Shown here piece after piece: positions 8,878 to 17,248 of a DNA stretch of 64,000 bases. Every line of letters begins with the position of its first letter. Position 1 is the stretch's first letter. A model generated the notes under the pieces. The model saw only the letters and a list, made by a program, of their open reading frames with translations. It was not told the DNA's origin and did not search any database. The stretch is taken from NCBI RefSeq assembly GCF_014197245.1, contig NZ_JACIFF010000002.1:479068-543067 (forward strand), given 5' to 3'. The position numbers were made by a program, and so were the translations under genes. Origin of the DNA: Neolewinella aquimaris. GTDB lineage: Bacteria; Bacteroidota; Bacteroidia; Chitinophagales; Saprospiraceae.

Positions 8878-10924
8878 TTTGGAGTGGTTATACCGTACCG
8901 GTCTGGGATTTTACCACCGAGGCATTCGCGTAGCTGCCCGTCTCGGCAACGTGCGGGCGGCAAAGTGGGTCCGTGGGCGACGGCGTGATCCACAGCCGCA
9001 GATTGAACGGATTCGCCGGTCGGGCAGGCCCATCGTCTGGCTTCACGCAGCTAGCCTCGGAGAATACGAGCAGGGCCGGCCGGTACTGCAACACCTGCGG
9101 AACCTGCGCCCTGATCTCGCCGTCGTTCTAACGTTCTATAGCCCAAGTGGATACGAGCGGTGCCAGAGTACGGAACTCGCCGAAGTGGTCGCCTACCTCC
9201 CCGCCGATTCCGCCAGAAATGCCTCGGAATGGGTGGCCATGCTGCGCCCGGAATTCGCCATATTTGTCAAGTACGAATTCTGGTTTTACCACCTCTCCGC
9301 TCTGCGAAGGGCTGAGGTACCCACCTTTTTGGTAGCCGGCAGTTTCCACCCGAACCAACCATTCTTCCGGTGGTACGGCAACTGGTGGCGAGAAATGCTG
9401 GGCTGTTTCACCCACATCTGCGTGCAGACGAGTCAGGACAAACTGCTCCTGGCGGAGTACGGCGTTACTAACGTGACCGTAACCGGCGACCCGCGTATCG
9501 ACCGTACCCTCGAACTGGTTGCAACTCCCTTCACGGACGAGCGGCTCGATCGCTTTACGGCGGGTCACCCTACCCTCATCGCGGGATCGGTCTGGCCACC
9601 TGACGTGGACGCCATTGCCCGGGCCTGGCCTAGCCTGCCGCAGGAGTGGCGCCTCATTCTGGCTCCCCACCAGCTGAGTGAGGAAGAAATAATGTCGTGG
9701 CAGTCCCGTTTCGACGCCGATCGGTATACCGGTACCGAGACCGGGCGACGCGTGCTTATTCTCGACGCCATCGGAATTCTGAGCCGGGTGTATCGATTGG
9801 GAAAGGTCGCCTACGTTGGGGGGGGCTTTAAAACGGGCCTACACAACACCCTTGAGCCAATGAGTTACGGCCTGCCCGTCATATTTGGTCCGCGCTATGC
9901 AAAGTTTCCTGAAGCACGGGAAGCCATCAGCCGGGGCGGGGCAACCAGTATTCGGGGTGCTGAGGATCTGACCAAGGTTCTGCAACACCTCAGGGAAGAG
10001 GAAACGTACGAACGAAGCAGTGAGGCCCAGCTAGCGTACGCAGCCGAAAACGCGGGGGCGGGACAACGAACCGCGCGGCTTATCCTGCAACTGCTGATGC
10101 TTTTGCTGGTCGTTAGTCCACTCGGCGCACAGTCGTGGTCGGCCGCCAATCGCCTTTCCGCTACACTCGATGCCCTCTACACCAAATGCAACCTAATGGT
10201 GGCCTTTTCGGGGTCCGAATGGCGCCCGGGAATGTGCATCGCCGCGGCCGAAGTAGCTACGGGCGCCACCGTCTCCCTTCAACTGAACCTACAGGCCGGA
10301 CAGAAGTACACCTTCATTGCGTCGGGGGAAGGAGGTACGACCGACATTGATTTGGCCATTCGCGACGCTTACGGTAAGGTGGTAGCTTCGGACACGGAGG
10401 CCGATTTCACCCCCATTGTCGACCTCACCGTCGGCGCCGCCGCCACCTATACGCTACAGCTTCACTTAGTAGGAGGTCGGGATACGACCTCAATGACGGC
10501 AGTAGGCATGCTTATGACATCCGGCACCCCCATCAGGGATACCGACTTTCGTCAGGTGAACCGTCGCTTCAATGCGGCCGCAGGTGCTGTACGGGCCGCA
10601 GGAGGTGCGAATCGGTTCGCGGATGATGCTAACTCCTGGTGCCTCTTTGGCTACCTACTCGGAGAGGGCCGTGGAGCCACGATCGAAAATCTACTTCTCG
10701 GTCCGGGCAACCACTTCATCGCCGCCACCACGGCCGATGAGAAGCAGGACATCGACCTCTATCTGGCGGACGACCAGTTCACTTTACTATCCAGCGATAC
10801 AGACGGCGACGCTTACCCCATGATCGAATACCGAAACACCGAACCCGGCCCCTATAAACTACGCTTAGAAGTAGAAAAGGCAAGGGAACCAAGTTTGGTG
10901 CTCCTCGGCCGTTTTATCAACTAA
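8852..10924 (+). CDS. waaA: Kdo transferase (WaaA/KdtA) fused in frame to a secreted PPC-like two-domain protein
   Basis: 690 residues without a stop. Residues 1-~414 are a complete WaaA: membrane-proximal N-terminus (FYHRGIRVAARLG), VWLHAASLGEYEQ, TFYSPSGYE, VKYEFWFYHL, GSVWPPD, YVGGGFKTGLHNTLEPMSYGLPV. WaaA adds Kdo to lipid A on the cytoplasmic face of the inner membrane. At residue 416 a second protein begins, with its own signal-like stretch (MLLLVVSPLGAQS) followed by two beta-sandwich segments resembling PPC domains (DIDLAIRDAYGKVVASDTE and DIDLYLADDQFTLLSSDTD). Start is GTG at 8852, or TTG at 8879. The fusion may be real, with the hydrophobic stretch as a membrane anchor, or reflect one lost or gained base, because TGATG stands at 10095-10099 with its TGA one frame off. 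Confidence 0.87.
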   Translation: MRARKYITDLEWLYRTGLGFYHRGIRVAARLGNVRAAKWVRGRRRDPQPQIERIRRSGRPIVWLHAASLGEYEQGRPVLQHLRNLRPDLAVVLTFYSPSGYERCQSTELAEVVAYLPADSARNASEWVAMLRPEFAIFVKYEFWFYHLSALRRAEVPTFLVAGSFHPNQPFFRWYGNWWREMLGCFTHICVQTSQDKLLLAEYGVTNVTVTGDPRIDRTLELVATPFTDERLDRFTAGHPTLIAGSVWPPDVDAIARAWPSLPQEWRLILAPHQLSEEEIMSWQSRFDADRYTGTETGRRVLILDAIGILSRVYRLGKVAYVGGGFKTGLHNTLEPMSYGLPVIFGPRYAKFPEAREAISRGGATSIRGAEDLTKVLQHLREEETYERSSEAQLAYAAENAGAGQRTARLILQLLMLLLVVSPLGAQSWSAANRLSATLDALYTKCNLMVAFSGSEWRPGMCIAAAEVATGATVSLQLNLQAGQKYTFIASGEGGTTDIDLAIRDAYGKVVASDTEADFTPIVDLTVGAAATYTLQLHLVGGRDTTSMTAVGMLMTSGTPIRDTDFRQVNRRFNAAAGAVRAAGGANRFADDANSWCLFGYLLGEGRGATIENLLLGPGNHFIAATTADEKQDIDLYLADDQFTLLSSDTDGDAYPMIEYRNTEPGPYKLRLEVEKAREPSLVLLGRFIN

Positions 10925-10965
10925 TCCGGACGCGATCATCATCGGTCCCCAAATCTGCTCCTCCC

Positions 10966-11190
10966 ATGGCCCATATTCTTAAAGTAATTGAAGTCCTCAG
11001 CGAAAGCGCCAACAGCTTCGAAGAAGCCGTAGCGTCCGCCGTAGAGGAAACAAGCAAGAGCGTTCGCAACATTCAGAGTGCCTACGTACGCGAACAGAGC
11101 GTAACCGTGAAGAACGGCAAGGTCGACAAGTACCGGGTAAACGTGAAGATCACTTTCGCGGTAGACATGAGCAACCCCGACAACGCCTAG
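10966..11190 (+). CDS. Dodecin-family flavin-binding protein
   Basis: 74 residues, the usual dodecin size. The pattern HILKVIEVLSESANSFEEAV, then a helix, then RNIQSAYVREQSVTVKNGKV and YRVNVKITFAVD gives the beta-alpha-beta-beta fold of the family. Dodecins assemble as 12-subunit hollow spheres that store or buffer FMN, riboflavin or CoA in the cytoplasm. The conserved Trp that stacks on the flavin in some dodecins is not obvious here (Ala-Tyr at that place), so ligand preference is uncertain. It lies 41 bases after the WaaA-fusion gene and just before the GntP-type permease. Confidence 0.87.
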   Translation: MAHILKVIEVLSESANSFEEAVASAVEETSKSVRNIQSAYVREQSVTVKNGKVDKYRVNVKITFAVDMSNPDNA

Positions 11191-11221
11191 CCACCGCGTT
11201 CGGAATTGACCGGCAAGTCTG

Positions 11222-11229
11222 TACCTTGA
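11222..11229 (+). promoter_or_regulatory. -7-like box before the GntP gene
   Basis: TACCTTGA, one base off the Bacteroidota -7 consensus TAnnTTTG at each of two places, ends 4 bases before the ATG. No TTG -33 element was found. If used, the mRNA would have almost no leader. Confidence 0.3.
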
Positions 11230-11233
11230 CGGG

Positions 11234-12544
11234 ATGCCGATCATCGTTACCCTACTGGCCGTTGCGGCCCTGCTCGTCCTCATTGTATTTCTTAAATGGC
11301 ACCCCTTCATCGCCCTCGTCGTAGTGGCGGTAGCCGCCGGACTCGGCCTGGGAATGTCAGCCGAAGCCACCCTCGCCGCCATAACTTCCGGAGTAGGCGG
11401 AACCCTGGGTGGGTTGGCCCTTATTCTGGGCCTCGGTGCGGCCCTGGGCGGCGTTGTTGCCGAAACGGGTGCGGCCCGGGTAATTACGGATCGATTGGTA
11501 GCCGGACGCCGGGGTTCCTCGGTAGTCTGGGGACTCTGCTTGGTAGGATTTTTAATCGGCATCCCGCTTTTTTACTCCGTCGGCTTCGTCATGATGGCCC
11601 CGATCATTTTCGCAACCGCCAAGAAGACGGGGCTCCCCCTCGTGATGGTAGCGGTAGCTTCCGTAGCCTCCCTTTCGGTTACCCACGGCTTCCTGCCGCC
11701 CCACCCGGCACCCGTACTCATTGCCGACACCTTCGGGGCGGATATTGGTAAGACCCTTGTGTACGGACTGATCCTGGCAATTCCATCCGTCATCATTGCC
11801 GGCCCCCTGTTTGCACGAACGCTGCGCGACATGCCGCAGACAACCGGAGCAGCCGTACTGGACGACGCTGAGTTCCCTGACCGGCTCCCCACTTTTTCCA
11901 GTGCGGTCTTTTGCGCATTGTTACCGGTATTGTTACTCGCCGGAGTAGCGATCGTAAAAACGGTCGACGACACCTTCGTTTCTTCTCCCCTTCTTTTTGT
12001 GGTGGGTGATGCTACGGTAGCCCTACTGATCGGCGTGATCGTTTCAATGGTTGTCCTGGGCCGTCAGACCGGACAATCCATTCCTCACTTAATGTCGCGA
12101 GTTGGAGCGCAACTGGCCCCCATGGCTGCAGTCTTGCTCATCATCGCCGGTGGCGGGGGATTCAAGCAGGTACTCGTAGACAGCGGCACCAGCGACTTCA
12201 TCGTAGCTACCCTCGAGGGGTTCAACGCCCATCCCCTGCTCATTGCCTGGCTCATTGCCGCGGCACTCCGGATCACCCTGGGCTCCGCCACCGTAGCGGC
12301 CATCACGGCGGCGGGCATCGCATTACCCCTCGCAAGCAACGGCACCGTAGCCCCCGAATTGCTCGTACTCGCCACCGGAGCGGGAAGCCTCACCTGTAGT
12401 CACGTCAACGACACCGGTTTCTGGCTCTTCAAGGAGTACTTTGGCCTCACGGTCACCCAAACCCTCCGCAGTTGGACGGTCATGGAAACCATCGTCAGCC
12501 TCGTCGGATTGGCCGGTTGCTTTGCGCTGGATCTGTTTGTTTAG
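11234..12544 (+). CDS. GntP-family gluconate/organic acid:H+ symporter
   Basis: 436 residues, almost entirely membrane-spanning (about 12-13 hydrophobic segments). Family features seen: MPIIVTLLAVAALLVLIVFLK at the N-terminus, the Gly-rich GVGGTLGGLALILGLGAALGG, FYSVGFVMMAPIIF, THGFLPPHPAP, ITLGSATVAAITAAGIALP and the C-terminal SHVNDTGFWLFKEYFGLT block. GntP transporters import gluconate or related acids such as fructuronate and glycerate with protons. No sugar-acid kinase or dehydratase lies nearby, so the substrate stays open. It is convergent with trpS. Confidence 0.88.
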   Translation: MPIIVTLLAVAALLVLIVFLKWHPFIALVVVAVAAGLGLGMSAEATLAAITSGVGGTLGGLALILGLGAALGGVVAETGAARVITDRLVAGRRGSSVVWGLCLVGFLIGIPLFYSVGFVMMAPIIFATAKKTGLPLVMVAVASVASLSVTHGFLPPHPAPVLIADTFGADIGKTLVYGLILAIPSVIIAGPLFARTLRDMPQTTGAAVLDDAEFPDRLPTFSSAVFCALLPVLLLAGVAIVKTVDDTFVSSPLLFVVGDATVALLIGVIVSMVVLGRQTGQSIPHLMSRVGAQLAPMAAVLLIIAGGGGFKQVLVDSGTSDFIVATLEGFNAHPLLIAWLIAAALRITLGSATVAAITAAGIALPLASNGTVAPELLVLATGAGSLTCSHVNDTGFWLFKEYFGLTVTQTLRSWTVMETIVSLVGLAGCFALDLFV

Positions 12545-12657
12545 GTGGTGGGTTGTTGGGTTAGGGAGTTGTTAAGTTGTTGAGTTAGTGGGTTGTTGGG
12601 TTTTGCACGCCGCAATTCACCAACCCAACAACTCACCAACCCAACAACTCTCCCCCA
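12545..12657. repeat. Long imperfect inverted repeat between gntP-like gene and trpS
   Basis: The left half is a T/G-rich run of GGGTTGTTGGGTT and GAGTTGTT units; the right half is its complement (CACCAACCCAACAACT twice). RNA from either strand would fold into a long hairpin, so this probably acts as a two-way terminator for the convergent genes. It fills the whole 113-bp gap and the units themselves are tandem. Confidence 0.75.
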
Positions 12658-13656
12658 CTACCGCACCAGCCCGCACAATTCCTTCACCTCCCGCACCGTC
12701 TCTTGGGCCCGTTGGCGAATTTCGTGACTGCTCTGCTTGATTTGGTTTTTAACGGCTTTCCGGTCACTCTTGAGTTCCTGGTAGCGCTCGCGGATGGGAG
12801 TCGATACCGTAACAAGTCCGTCGGCTACGGCTTCCTTTAGGTCTGCATACCGGAGGCTTCCGCTTTCGTAGTCCTGAAGGAGGGATGCATGGGCTTCGTC
12901 CTGGCCGGAAGCGTCGAGGAGGCTAAAAAGATTAGCGACTCCGGCGGACATGGCTCCCGCGTCCCCGCCCTCACTTTGTCCGGTATCCGTGACGGCAGAG
13001 CGAATTTGCTTGCGAATGCGCTTCTCATCGGCAAAGACGTCGATGTTGTGTTTATCGCCCAAGCTGGCGCTCATCTTGCGACTAGGGTCGGCGGTGCTCA
13101 TAACCTTGGGGACCTTGGTGTAGAGCGCTTCTGGGATGGGGAAAAATTCCTTTCCGGCGAAGTTGTTGAACCGCTGGGCGATGTCGCGCGTCAGTTCGAG
13201 GTGCTGCTCCTGGTCCTTGCCGACAGGGACTGTAGTGGCCTTATAGATCAGGATATCCGCCGCCTGGAGGACGGGATAAGTGTACAGACCGGCGGAGATA
13301 AATTCCTCGTTCTGAGCGCTTTTGTCCTTGAACTGCGTCATGCGGCCGAGTTGACCGTAGCTTGTAAAGCAGTTCAGGATCCAGTTGAGTTCCGCGTGTT
13401 CCGGAATGAGGCTCTGGATAAAGAGGTTTTCGATCTTGATGCCGCAGGCGAGAATACTGAAGCACGCCTCCCAGCTGTTCTCAATCAGTTTTTTGGCCTG
13501 AAAGGGCATCGACATGGCATGATAATTCGCGATCATGTAGATGCAGTCGTACTCCTCCTGCAGCAGTTTCCAGTTCTTCACCGCACCGAAATAGCGGCCG
13601 AAGTGGATTTTTCCGGTAGGCTGGATACCCGAGAGGATGGTTTGGCGGTTGCTCAT
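12658..13656 (-). CDS. trpS: Tryptophanyl-tRNA synthetase
   Basis: 332 residues, the normal length. It charges tRNA-Trp with tryptophan in the cytoplasm. Class I signatures are present: the HIGH-like GKIHFGRYFGA near residue 16 and the KMSKS-like KMSAS in PSRKMSASLGDKHN. Other family landmarks are SGIQPTG, YPVLQAADILIY and VGKDQEQHLELTRDIA. The ATG at 13656 (MSNRQTIL) is chosen over an upstream in-frame start at 13740 that would add 28 unrelated residues and run into the divergent transporter gene. A TACCTTCG box lies 5 bases before this ATG. Confidence 0.97.
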   Translation of the reverse strand: MSNRQTILSGIQPTGKIHFGRYFGAVKNWKLLQEEYDCIYMIANYHAMSMPFQAKKLIENSWEACFSILACGIKIENLFIQSLIPEHAELNWILNCFTSYGQLGRMTQFKDKSAQNEEFISAGLYTYPVLQAADILIYKATTVPVGKDQEQHLELTRDIAQRFNNFAGKEFFPIPEALYTKVPKVMSTADPSRKMSASLGDKHNIDVFADEKRIRKQIRSAVTDTGQSEGGDAGAMSAGVANLFSLLDASGQDEAHASLLQDYESGSLRYADLKEAVADGLVTVSTPIRERYQELKSDRKAVKNQIKQSSHEIRQRAQETVREVKELCGLVR

Positions 13657-13660
13657 GCCG

Positions 13661-13692
13661 CGAAGGTAAAGTGGACGGGCCGAACCAAACAA
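13661..13692 (-). promoter_or_regulatory. trpS promoter
   Basis: On the minus strand TTG (13690-13692), 21 bp, then TACCTTCG (13661-13668), close to the Bacteroidota -33/-7 pattern. The ATG follows 5 bases after the box, so transcription would begin at or within a few bases of the start codon. Confidence 0.5.
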
Positions 13693-13720
13693 TCGGCGCC
13701 GCCAAACATTCCTTGGGTTA

Positions 13721-14623
13721 ATGGTAAAATCACTACTCATCCTGATCGCGCTCGGGGTAGGCCTTTTGCTCCCCCAACTCGACGACTACACCTACACCCT
13801 CCGGCCCTTCCTGATGGTCCTCCTGTTCTTCTCGTTCCTGAATGTGAAGATCGACCGCAGCATCTTCGCTTGGCAACAGGTTGCGATCGCCGTGCTCATG
13901 CCGGTCGTCGGGCTACTCGTGTACTACCTCGGCAACCTGTACACGGAAGAACTCGGGCTGACGCTGCTGCTCATGGGCCTGGCACCTACGGCAGTGATTA
14001 CCCCGGTACTGGCCGGGCTGATGCAACGGCGGGCGGGGTACATGGTCGGTGCGATCATCGTCACTCACGTGAGTTTCGCACTTGTGGTTCCGGTGGTGCT
14101 GCCGGCCCTGCTTGGGGTTGAGCTGTCGTGGCGTTCGCTCGGCGAACTCGTCTATACCATCGGAAGTACGGTGGCGGGGCCGCTGGTACTGGGTCAACTG
14201 GCAAGGCGCTACGGGGGTCGGGTACTGACCGGACTGCGCCGGGTGGGGCCCTACTCCTTCGTCTTGTTTCTGAGTAACATCGCGGTGGCCAGTGGGAGCC
14301 TTTCGCACTATTTGCGGTACGAAAGCAGCGTGCCCTGGCAGTTTATTGTCATCGCCGCGGGCTGCATCGGGGTGCTTTTGGTGGTGAACTTTGCGATGGG
14401 TAGCCGCCTCGCACCTCCCGGCCACTGGGTAGAGGGAAGCCTAGCATTCGGGCGTAAAAACACCATGCTCTCCATTTGGATTGCTCTCGAATACATCAAC
14501 CCACTGGTGGTACTAGGCCCGATGCTCTACATATTGCTCCAGAACATCTTTGTGGCGGGGCAGATTGTGGCCGTTGATCGTCACGACAAACGGGCGGGGA
14601 CGGTGCCCCTGAAGTCGGAATAA
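13721..14623 (+). CDS. BASS-type (bile acid:sodium symporter-like) membrane transporter
   Basis: 300 residues with about nine to ten hydrophobic helices. The N-terminal LRPFLMVLLFFSFLNVKID and the central LTLLLMGLAPTAVITPVLAGL with the following AGYMVGAIIVTH resemble the arsenite/bile-acid symporter (BASS) fold. These carriers move organic anions with sodium; the substrate cannot be assigned. The C-terminal EGSLAFGRKNTMLSIWIALEY is also typical. It is divergent from trpS with about 64 bp between starts, and convergent with a small coiled-coil gene. Confidence 0.75.
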   Translation: MVKSLLILIALGVGLLLPQLDDYTYTLRPFLMVLLFFSFLNVKIDRSIFAWQQVAIAVLMPVVGLLVYYLGNLYTEELGLTLLLMGLAPTAVITPVLAGLMQRRAGYMVGAIIVTHVSFALVVPVVLPALLGVELSWRSLGELVYTIGSTVAGPLVLGQLARRYGGRVLTGLRRVGPYSFVLFLSNIAVASGSLSHYLRYESSVPWQFIVIAAGCIGVLLVVNFAMGSRLAPPGHWVEGSLAFGRKNTMLSIWIALEYINPLVVLGPMLYILLQNIFVAGQIVAVDRHDKRAGTVPLKSE

Positions 14624-14679
14624 TGCGCCGATGGTGTGACGGTATGGATAAGGTTGATTCTCGATCCGATTCTAACGGA

Positions 14680-14910
14680 TTAGGCCCGCTCCAGCGCCTG
14701 GATGCTCTCCTCGTAGCCTTTGAGCGTACGCGCCTGAATTTCGGCGGTAGCGTTGAGCACCTTAAGTTCCTCGTTCAGTTTATTCTCCCGGACAGGATCT
14801 TCCTTGAAGAATCTTCGCTTTCGGTTAATTTCCAGTAACTGTTGGATGGTCTGACTGAGCGCGATCTTTGTTTTGAGGTATTTATACTTCAGGTGTTTTC
14901 TTGTGCTCAT
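14680..14910 (-). CDS. Small charged coiled-coil protein of unknown function
   Basis: 76 residues, MSTRKHLKYKYLKTKIALSQ onward, very rich in Lys, Glu, Leu and Gln with a heptad-like pattern through most of its length, ending YEESIQALERA. No signal peptide or known domain. It is the only long frame in this interval and is followed upstream by a 177-bp AT-rich gap (14911-15087) with no gene. Coding status is likely but not certain. Confidence 0.5.
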   Translation of the reverse strand: MSTRKHLKYKYLKTKIALSQTIQQLLEINRKRRFFKEDPVRENKLNEELKVLNATAEIQARTLKGYEESIQALERA

Positions 14911-15087
14911 TCGCTTGTTTAGTTTTGCTGGACGTCTCTCCAGTTACGACGAGAAAAGTAGGGAAAAATTGTCTGGCCAACAAATATTAAGATCCAATTT
15001 TTTCAGGCCTGCCGACAAACTAATGAACCCTAAAATTGAGACACTGGTTGCCCGAAAAATCAATTCGTGACGCGAATTTAACCCGGC

Positions 15088-16299
15088 TCATTCCCCCCGT
15101 CGAAACGGGTTGCGTTGCACCCATCCCTTCGCTTCAAACACGGCTGGCACAAAACGGGGTACCAGGGCATTCACCACGGGCGAGCAGAGGCGCAGCTGGG
15201 TCGCGAATCGCCGGGGTTCTGCACCGATCGAGCTTTTAATTTCCGGGGCGGTACGACCATAGTCCAGTTCCCGGTAACCACCCGAGAGTGCATCCTCCAG
15301 CAGATCAAACAGCATGTTGTGATACAGGTGGTGGCTGTACTTATACGACTCCCGTAAGCCGAGGTAGTGCGCCTGGTACAACGGACCATTTGCAATCGCT
15401 GAGGTAAATCCGACCAGCTGCCCGTCCGGTGTAAAATATCCGTGCACCTCCCCCACCCTCACCAGCCAGCTGAGGTAGGCAGGGGTAAGCGCGGTCAGGT
15501 TGAAGGCCGCCCCGCTCGTCGTCTCGCGGTACAGGGCGTACATCGCTTCGAGTCGATCCTCAGCCTCCGAATGCTGTATTCGACGCCGCGTAAGTTTACC
15601 CAGCTTACTCCTTGCCCTCCGGTAGCGAACGCGGTATTTGCTGGTCAGGCTCAGCTGGTATTCCTCCACTGAATTCCACTCCTGAAGGTCGAGAACCATG
15701 ACCGGATCGACGGGCAGGGTGGTGAAGCCGCGTCGCGAAAGTTCCCGTTCACCGACCGAATCAGCCCGACATACATCTTTGACCAGCACCGCACGGTAGC
15801 CGGGGCGCTCCGCAAGCAGGGTATCCGTCGTTGCAGACAGCAGGTGTGCCAGTTCCCGCCCAGACAGCCATTCCGTGCCTTCCTGCGCCAGATCTCCCGA
15901 AGTGAGCAGTTGCCCGATCACCAACACCTTGCTCGTCAGGGGCGCTAGAATTCGCCGGCGGAAATTCCACCGCGAGGTGAGTCCCTTCGCTGTTTCGCTG
16001 ACTTGTGCCCCCAGCCGGAAATAAAAGGATTGTACCGACAGCAGAATGCGCCTCCCGCTTGGGGTATGAGTTAGTATGACTGCCTCGGTAGTCATCCCCT
16101 GGGGGTGCGAGTTGAGAAACGCGAGGGTCGGTGCCCGCAGCCAAAAGTTATCGAGGCGCCGTGGTTCGGGCCAGCTTAGGGTAATTTCCCGTACGTCGTC
16201 GTATAGGGTCAGTTGCCAATCGGATAGGTTTTCCAAAGACCGCACCCTGCGCTTCCCGGTACGGGTTGCGGAGGGCAAAGACGGGCAGAACATACTCAT
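15088..16299 (-). CDS. GNAT/FemAB-fold acyltransferase-like protein
   Basis: About 403 residues. The second half shows the features of the Acetyltransf_6/FemAB-like group: WNSVEEYQLSLTSKYRVRYRRARSK, YRETTSGAAFNLTALTPAYL, GEVHGYFTPDGQLVGFTSAI, YQAHYLGLRESYKYSHHLYH, ELDYGRTAPEIKSSIGAEPR. Such proteins transfer acyl or aminoacyl groups, some of them in cell-wall or polysaccharide tailoring. The first half is less conserved. Start uncertain: ATG at 16299 is given; 16350 and a GTG at 16245 are alternatives, and a GACCTTTG box covers the 16350 start codon, which argues for a downstream start. Divergent from the stress-protein gene. Confidence 0.7.
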   Translation of the reverse strand: MSMFCPSLPSATRTGKRRVRSLENLSDWQLTLYDDVREITLSWPEPRRLDNFWLRAPTLAFLNSHPQGMTTEAVILTHTPSGRRILLSVQSFYFRLGAQVSETAKGLTSRWNFRRRILAPLTSKVLVIGQLLTSGDLAQEGTEWLSGRELAHLLSATTDTLLAERPGYRAVLVKDVCRADSVGERELSRRGFTTLPVDPVMVLDLQEWNSVEEYQLSLTSKYRVRYRRARSKLGKLTRRRIQHSEAEDRLEAMYALYRETTSGAAFNLTALTPAYLSWLVRVGEVHGYFTPDGQLVGFTSAIANGPLYQAHYLGLRESYKYSHHLYHNMLFDLLEDALSGGYRELDYGRTAPEIKSSIGAEPRRFATQLRLCSPVVNALVPRFVPAVFEAKGWVQRNPFRRGE

Positions 16300-16373
16300 A
16301 GACGCGATGCGGGATTTGGGATACAACGCACGGCACGGCGCAAAGGTCATACCAAATCAAGTCGACGGGGGTG

Positions 16374-16381
16374 TATCTTCG
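16374..16381 (+). promoter_or_regulatory. -7 box for the universal stress protein gene
   Basis: TATCTTCG fits TAnnTTTG except for one base and lies 19 bases before the ATG, leaving room for a short leader. No clear TTG was found 19-21 bp upstream. Confidence 0.4.
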
Positions 16382-16400
16382 TGCCAATTAGTGTATACAC

Positions 16401-17222
16401 ATGATCAACCGAATCCTTGTTCCCGTCGATTTCAGCATCGGTTCCGCAGCCGCCCTCCGGTATGCCGAAGCCATGGCCGTCTCCGTGGGTGCCCGCGAGG
16501 TCAGGGCCATCCACGTCTTCACGCCCCAGACGGTTTCCGGCGACGCAAGCCTGGTCGCTCCGGTCGGTGAGTTAATGGACGCCCGGGAAGAAGCCATGCA
16601 CGAATTTCTCCGCAACATACCGTGCCCGACGGGCATCCGGCGTCGCAGCGAACTGGTCCTCGGCTTTCCGGGCGACAAGATCGTAGAAGAAAGCGCTGCT
16701 ACTGACCTGGTAGTTCTCGGCGCAACGGGAGATTCCGACATCCTCGAACAGGTCTTCGGCAGCATCGCATCCTCCGTTGCCCAACGCGCTAAGTGTCCGG
16801 TCCTGCTCGTGCCCAGTAAGGCGGTATTCGAAGACTATCGCCACATCCTGTACGCCAGCAATAGCCTCTCCCTTAGCCGGCGGGCCGTACTGAAGTTGAT
16901 GGACTTCAACGAGCTCTTCCGCGCCCGCATCCACTTCGTCCACGTCAACGACGACAACAGCGAGCACCGCCGCGAACGTGAAAAGCTATTTGCTCCGCTC
17001 TTCAACAATCCCGATCCCGAATTTGCCTTCGAGATCGTGGAAGTAACGGCCGAATCGGTGCAAAAAGGCCTGGTAGATTACCTCCGCGCCAATCCCGTCA
17101 AATTGGCCGTTATGGTCACCCAACACCGCGGCTTCTGGGAACGGCTGTTCCACCACAGCAGCACGAAGCAAATGATCCTGCACCCGGAAGTGCCGGTGTT
17201 GATCTTCCATTTAGAAGAGTAA
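16401..17222 (+). CDS. Tandem-domain universal stress protein (UspA family)
   Basis: 273 residues made of two Usp domains. The first (1-~140) has the standard INRILVPVDFS start, AIHVFTP and an ATP-binding-like end, VVLGATGDSD followed by GSIASSVAQRAKCPVLLVP. The second begins at YRHILYASNSLS and ends at HPEVPVLIFHLEE; its nucleotide loop is degenerate (VTQHRGFWERLFHHSST). Double-domain Usps are common in Bacteroidota and act in the cytoplasm in stress survival. The gene ends 27 bp from the end of the convergent parE. Confidence 0.92.
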   Translation: MINRILVPVDFSIGSAAALRYAEAMAVSVGAREVRAIHVFTPQTVSGDASLVAPVGELMDAREEAMHEFLRNIPCPTGIRRRSELVLGFPGDKIVEESAATDLVVLGATGDSDILEQVFGSIASSVAQRAKCPVLLVPSKAVFEDYRHILYASNSLSLSRRAVLKLMDFNELFRARIHFVHVNDDNSEHRREREKLFAPLFNNPDPEFAFEIVEVTAESVQKGLVDYLRANPVKLAVMVTQHRGFWERLFHHSSTKQMILHPEVPVLIFHLEE

Positions 17223-17248
17223 TAGTCAGCCTCGCCTGGGTAAACGCG

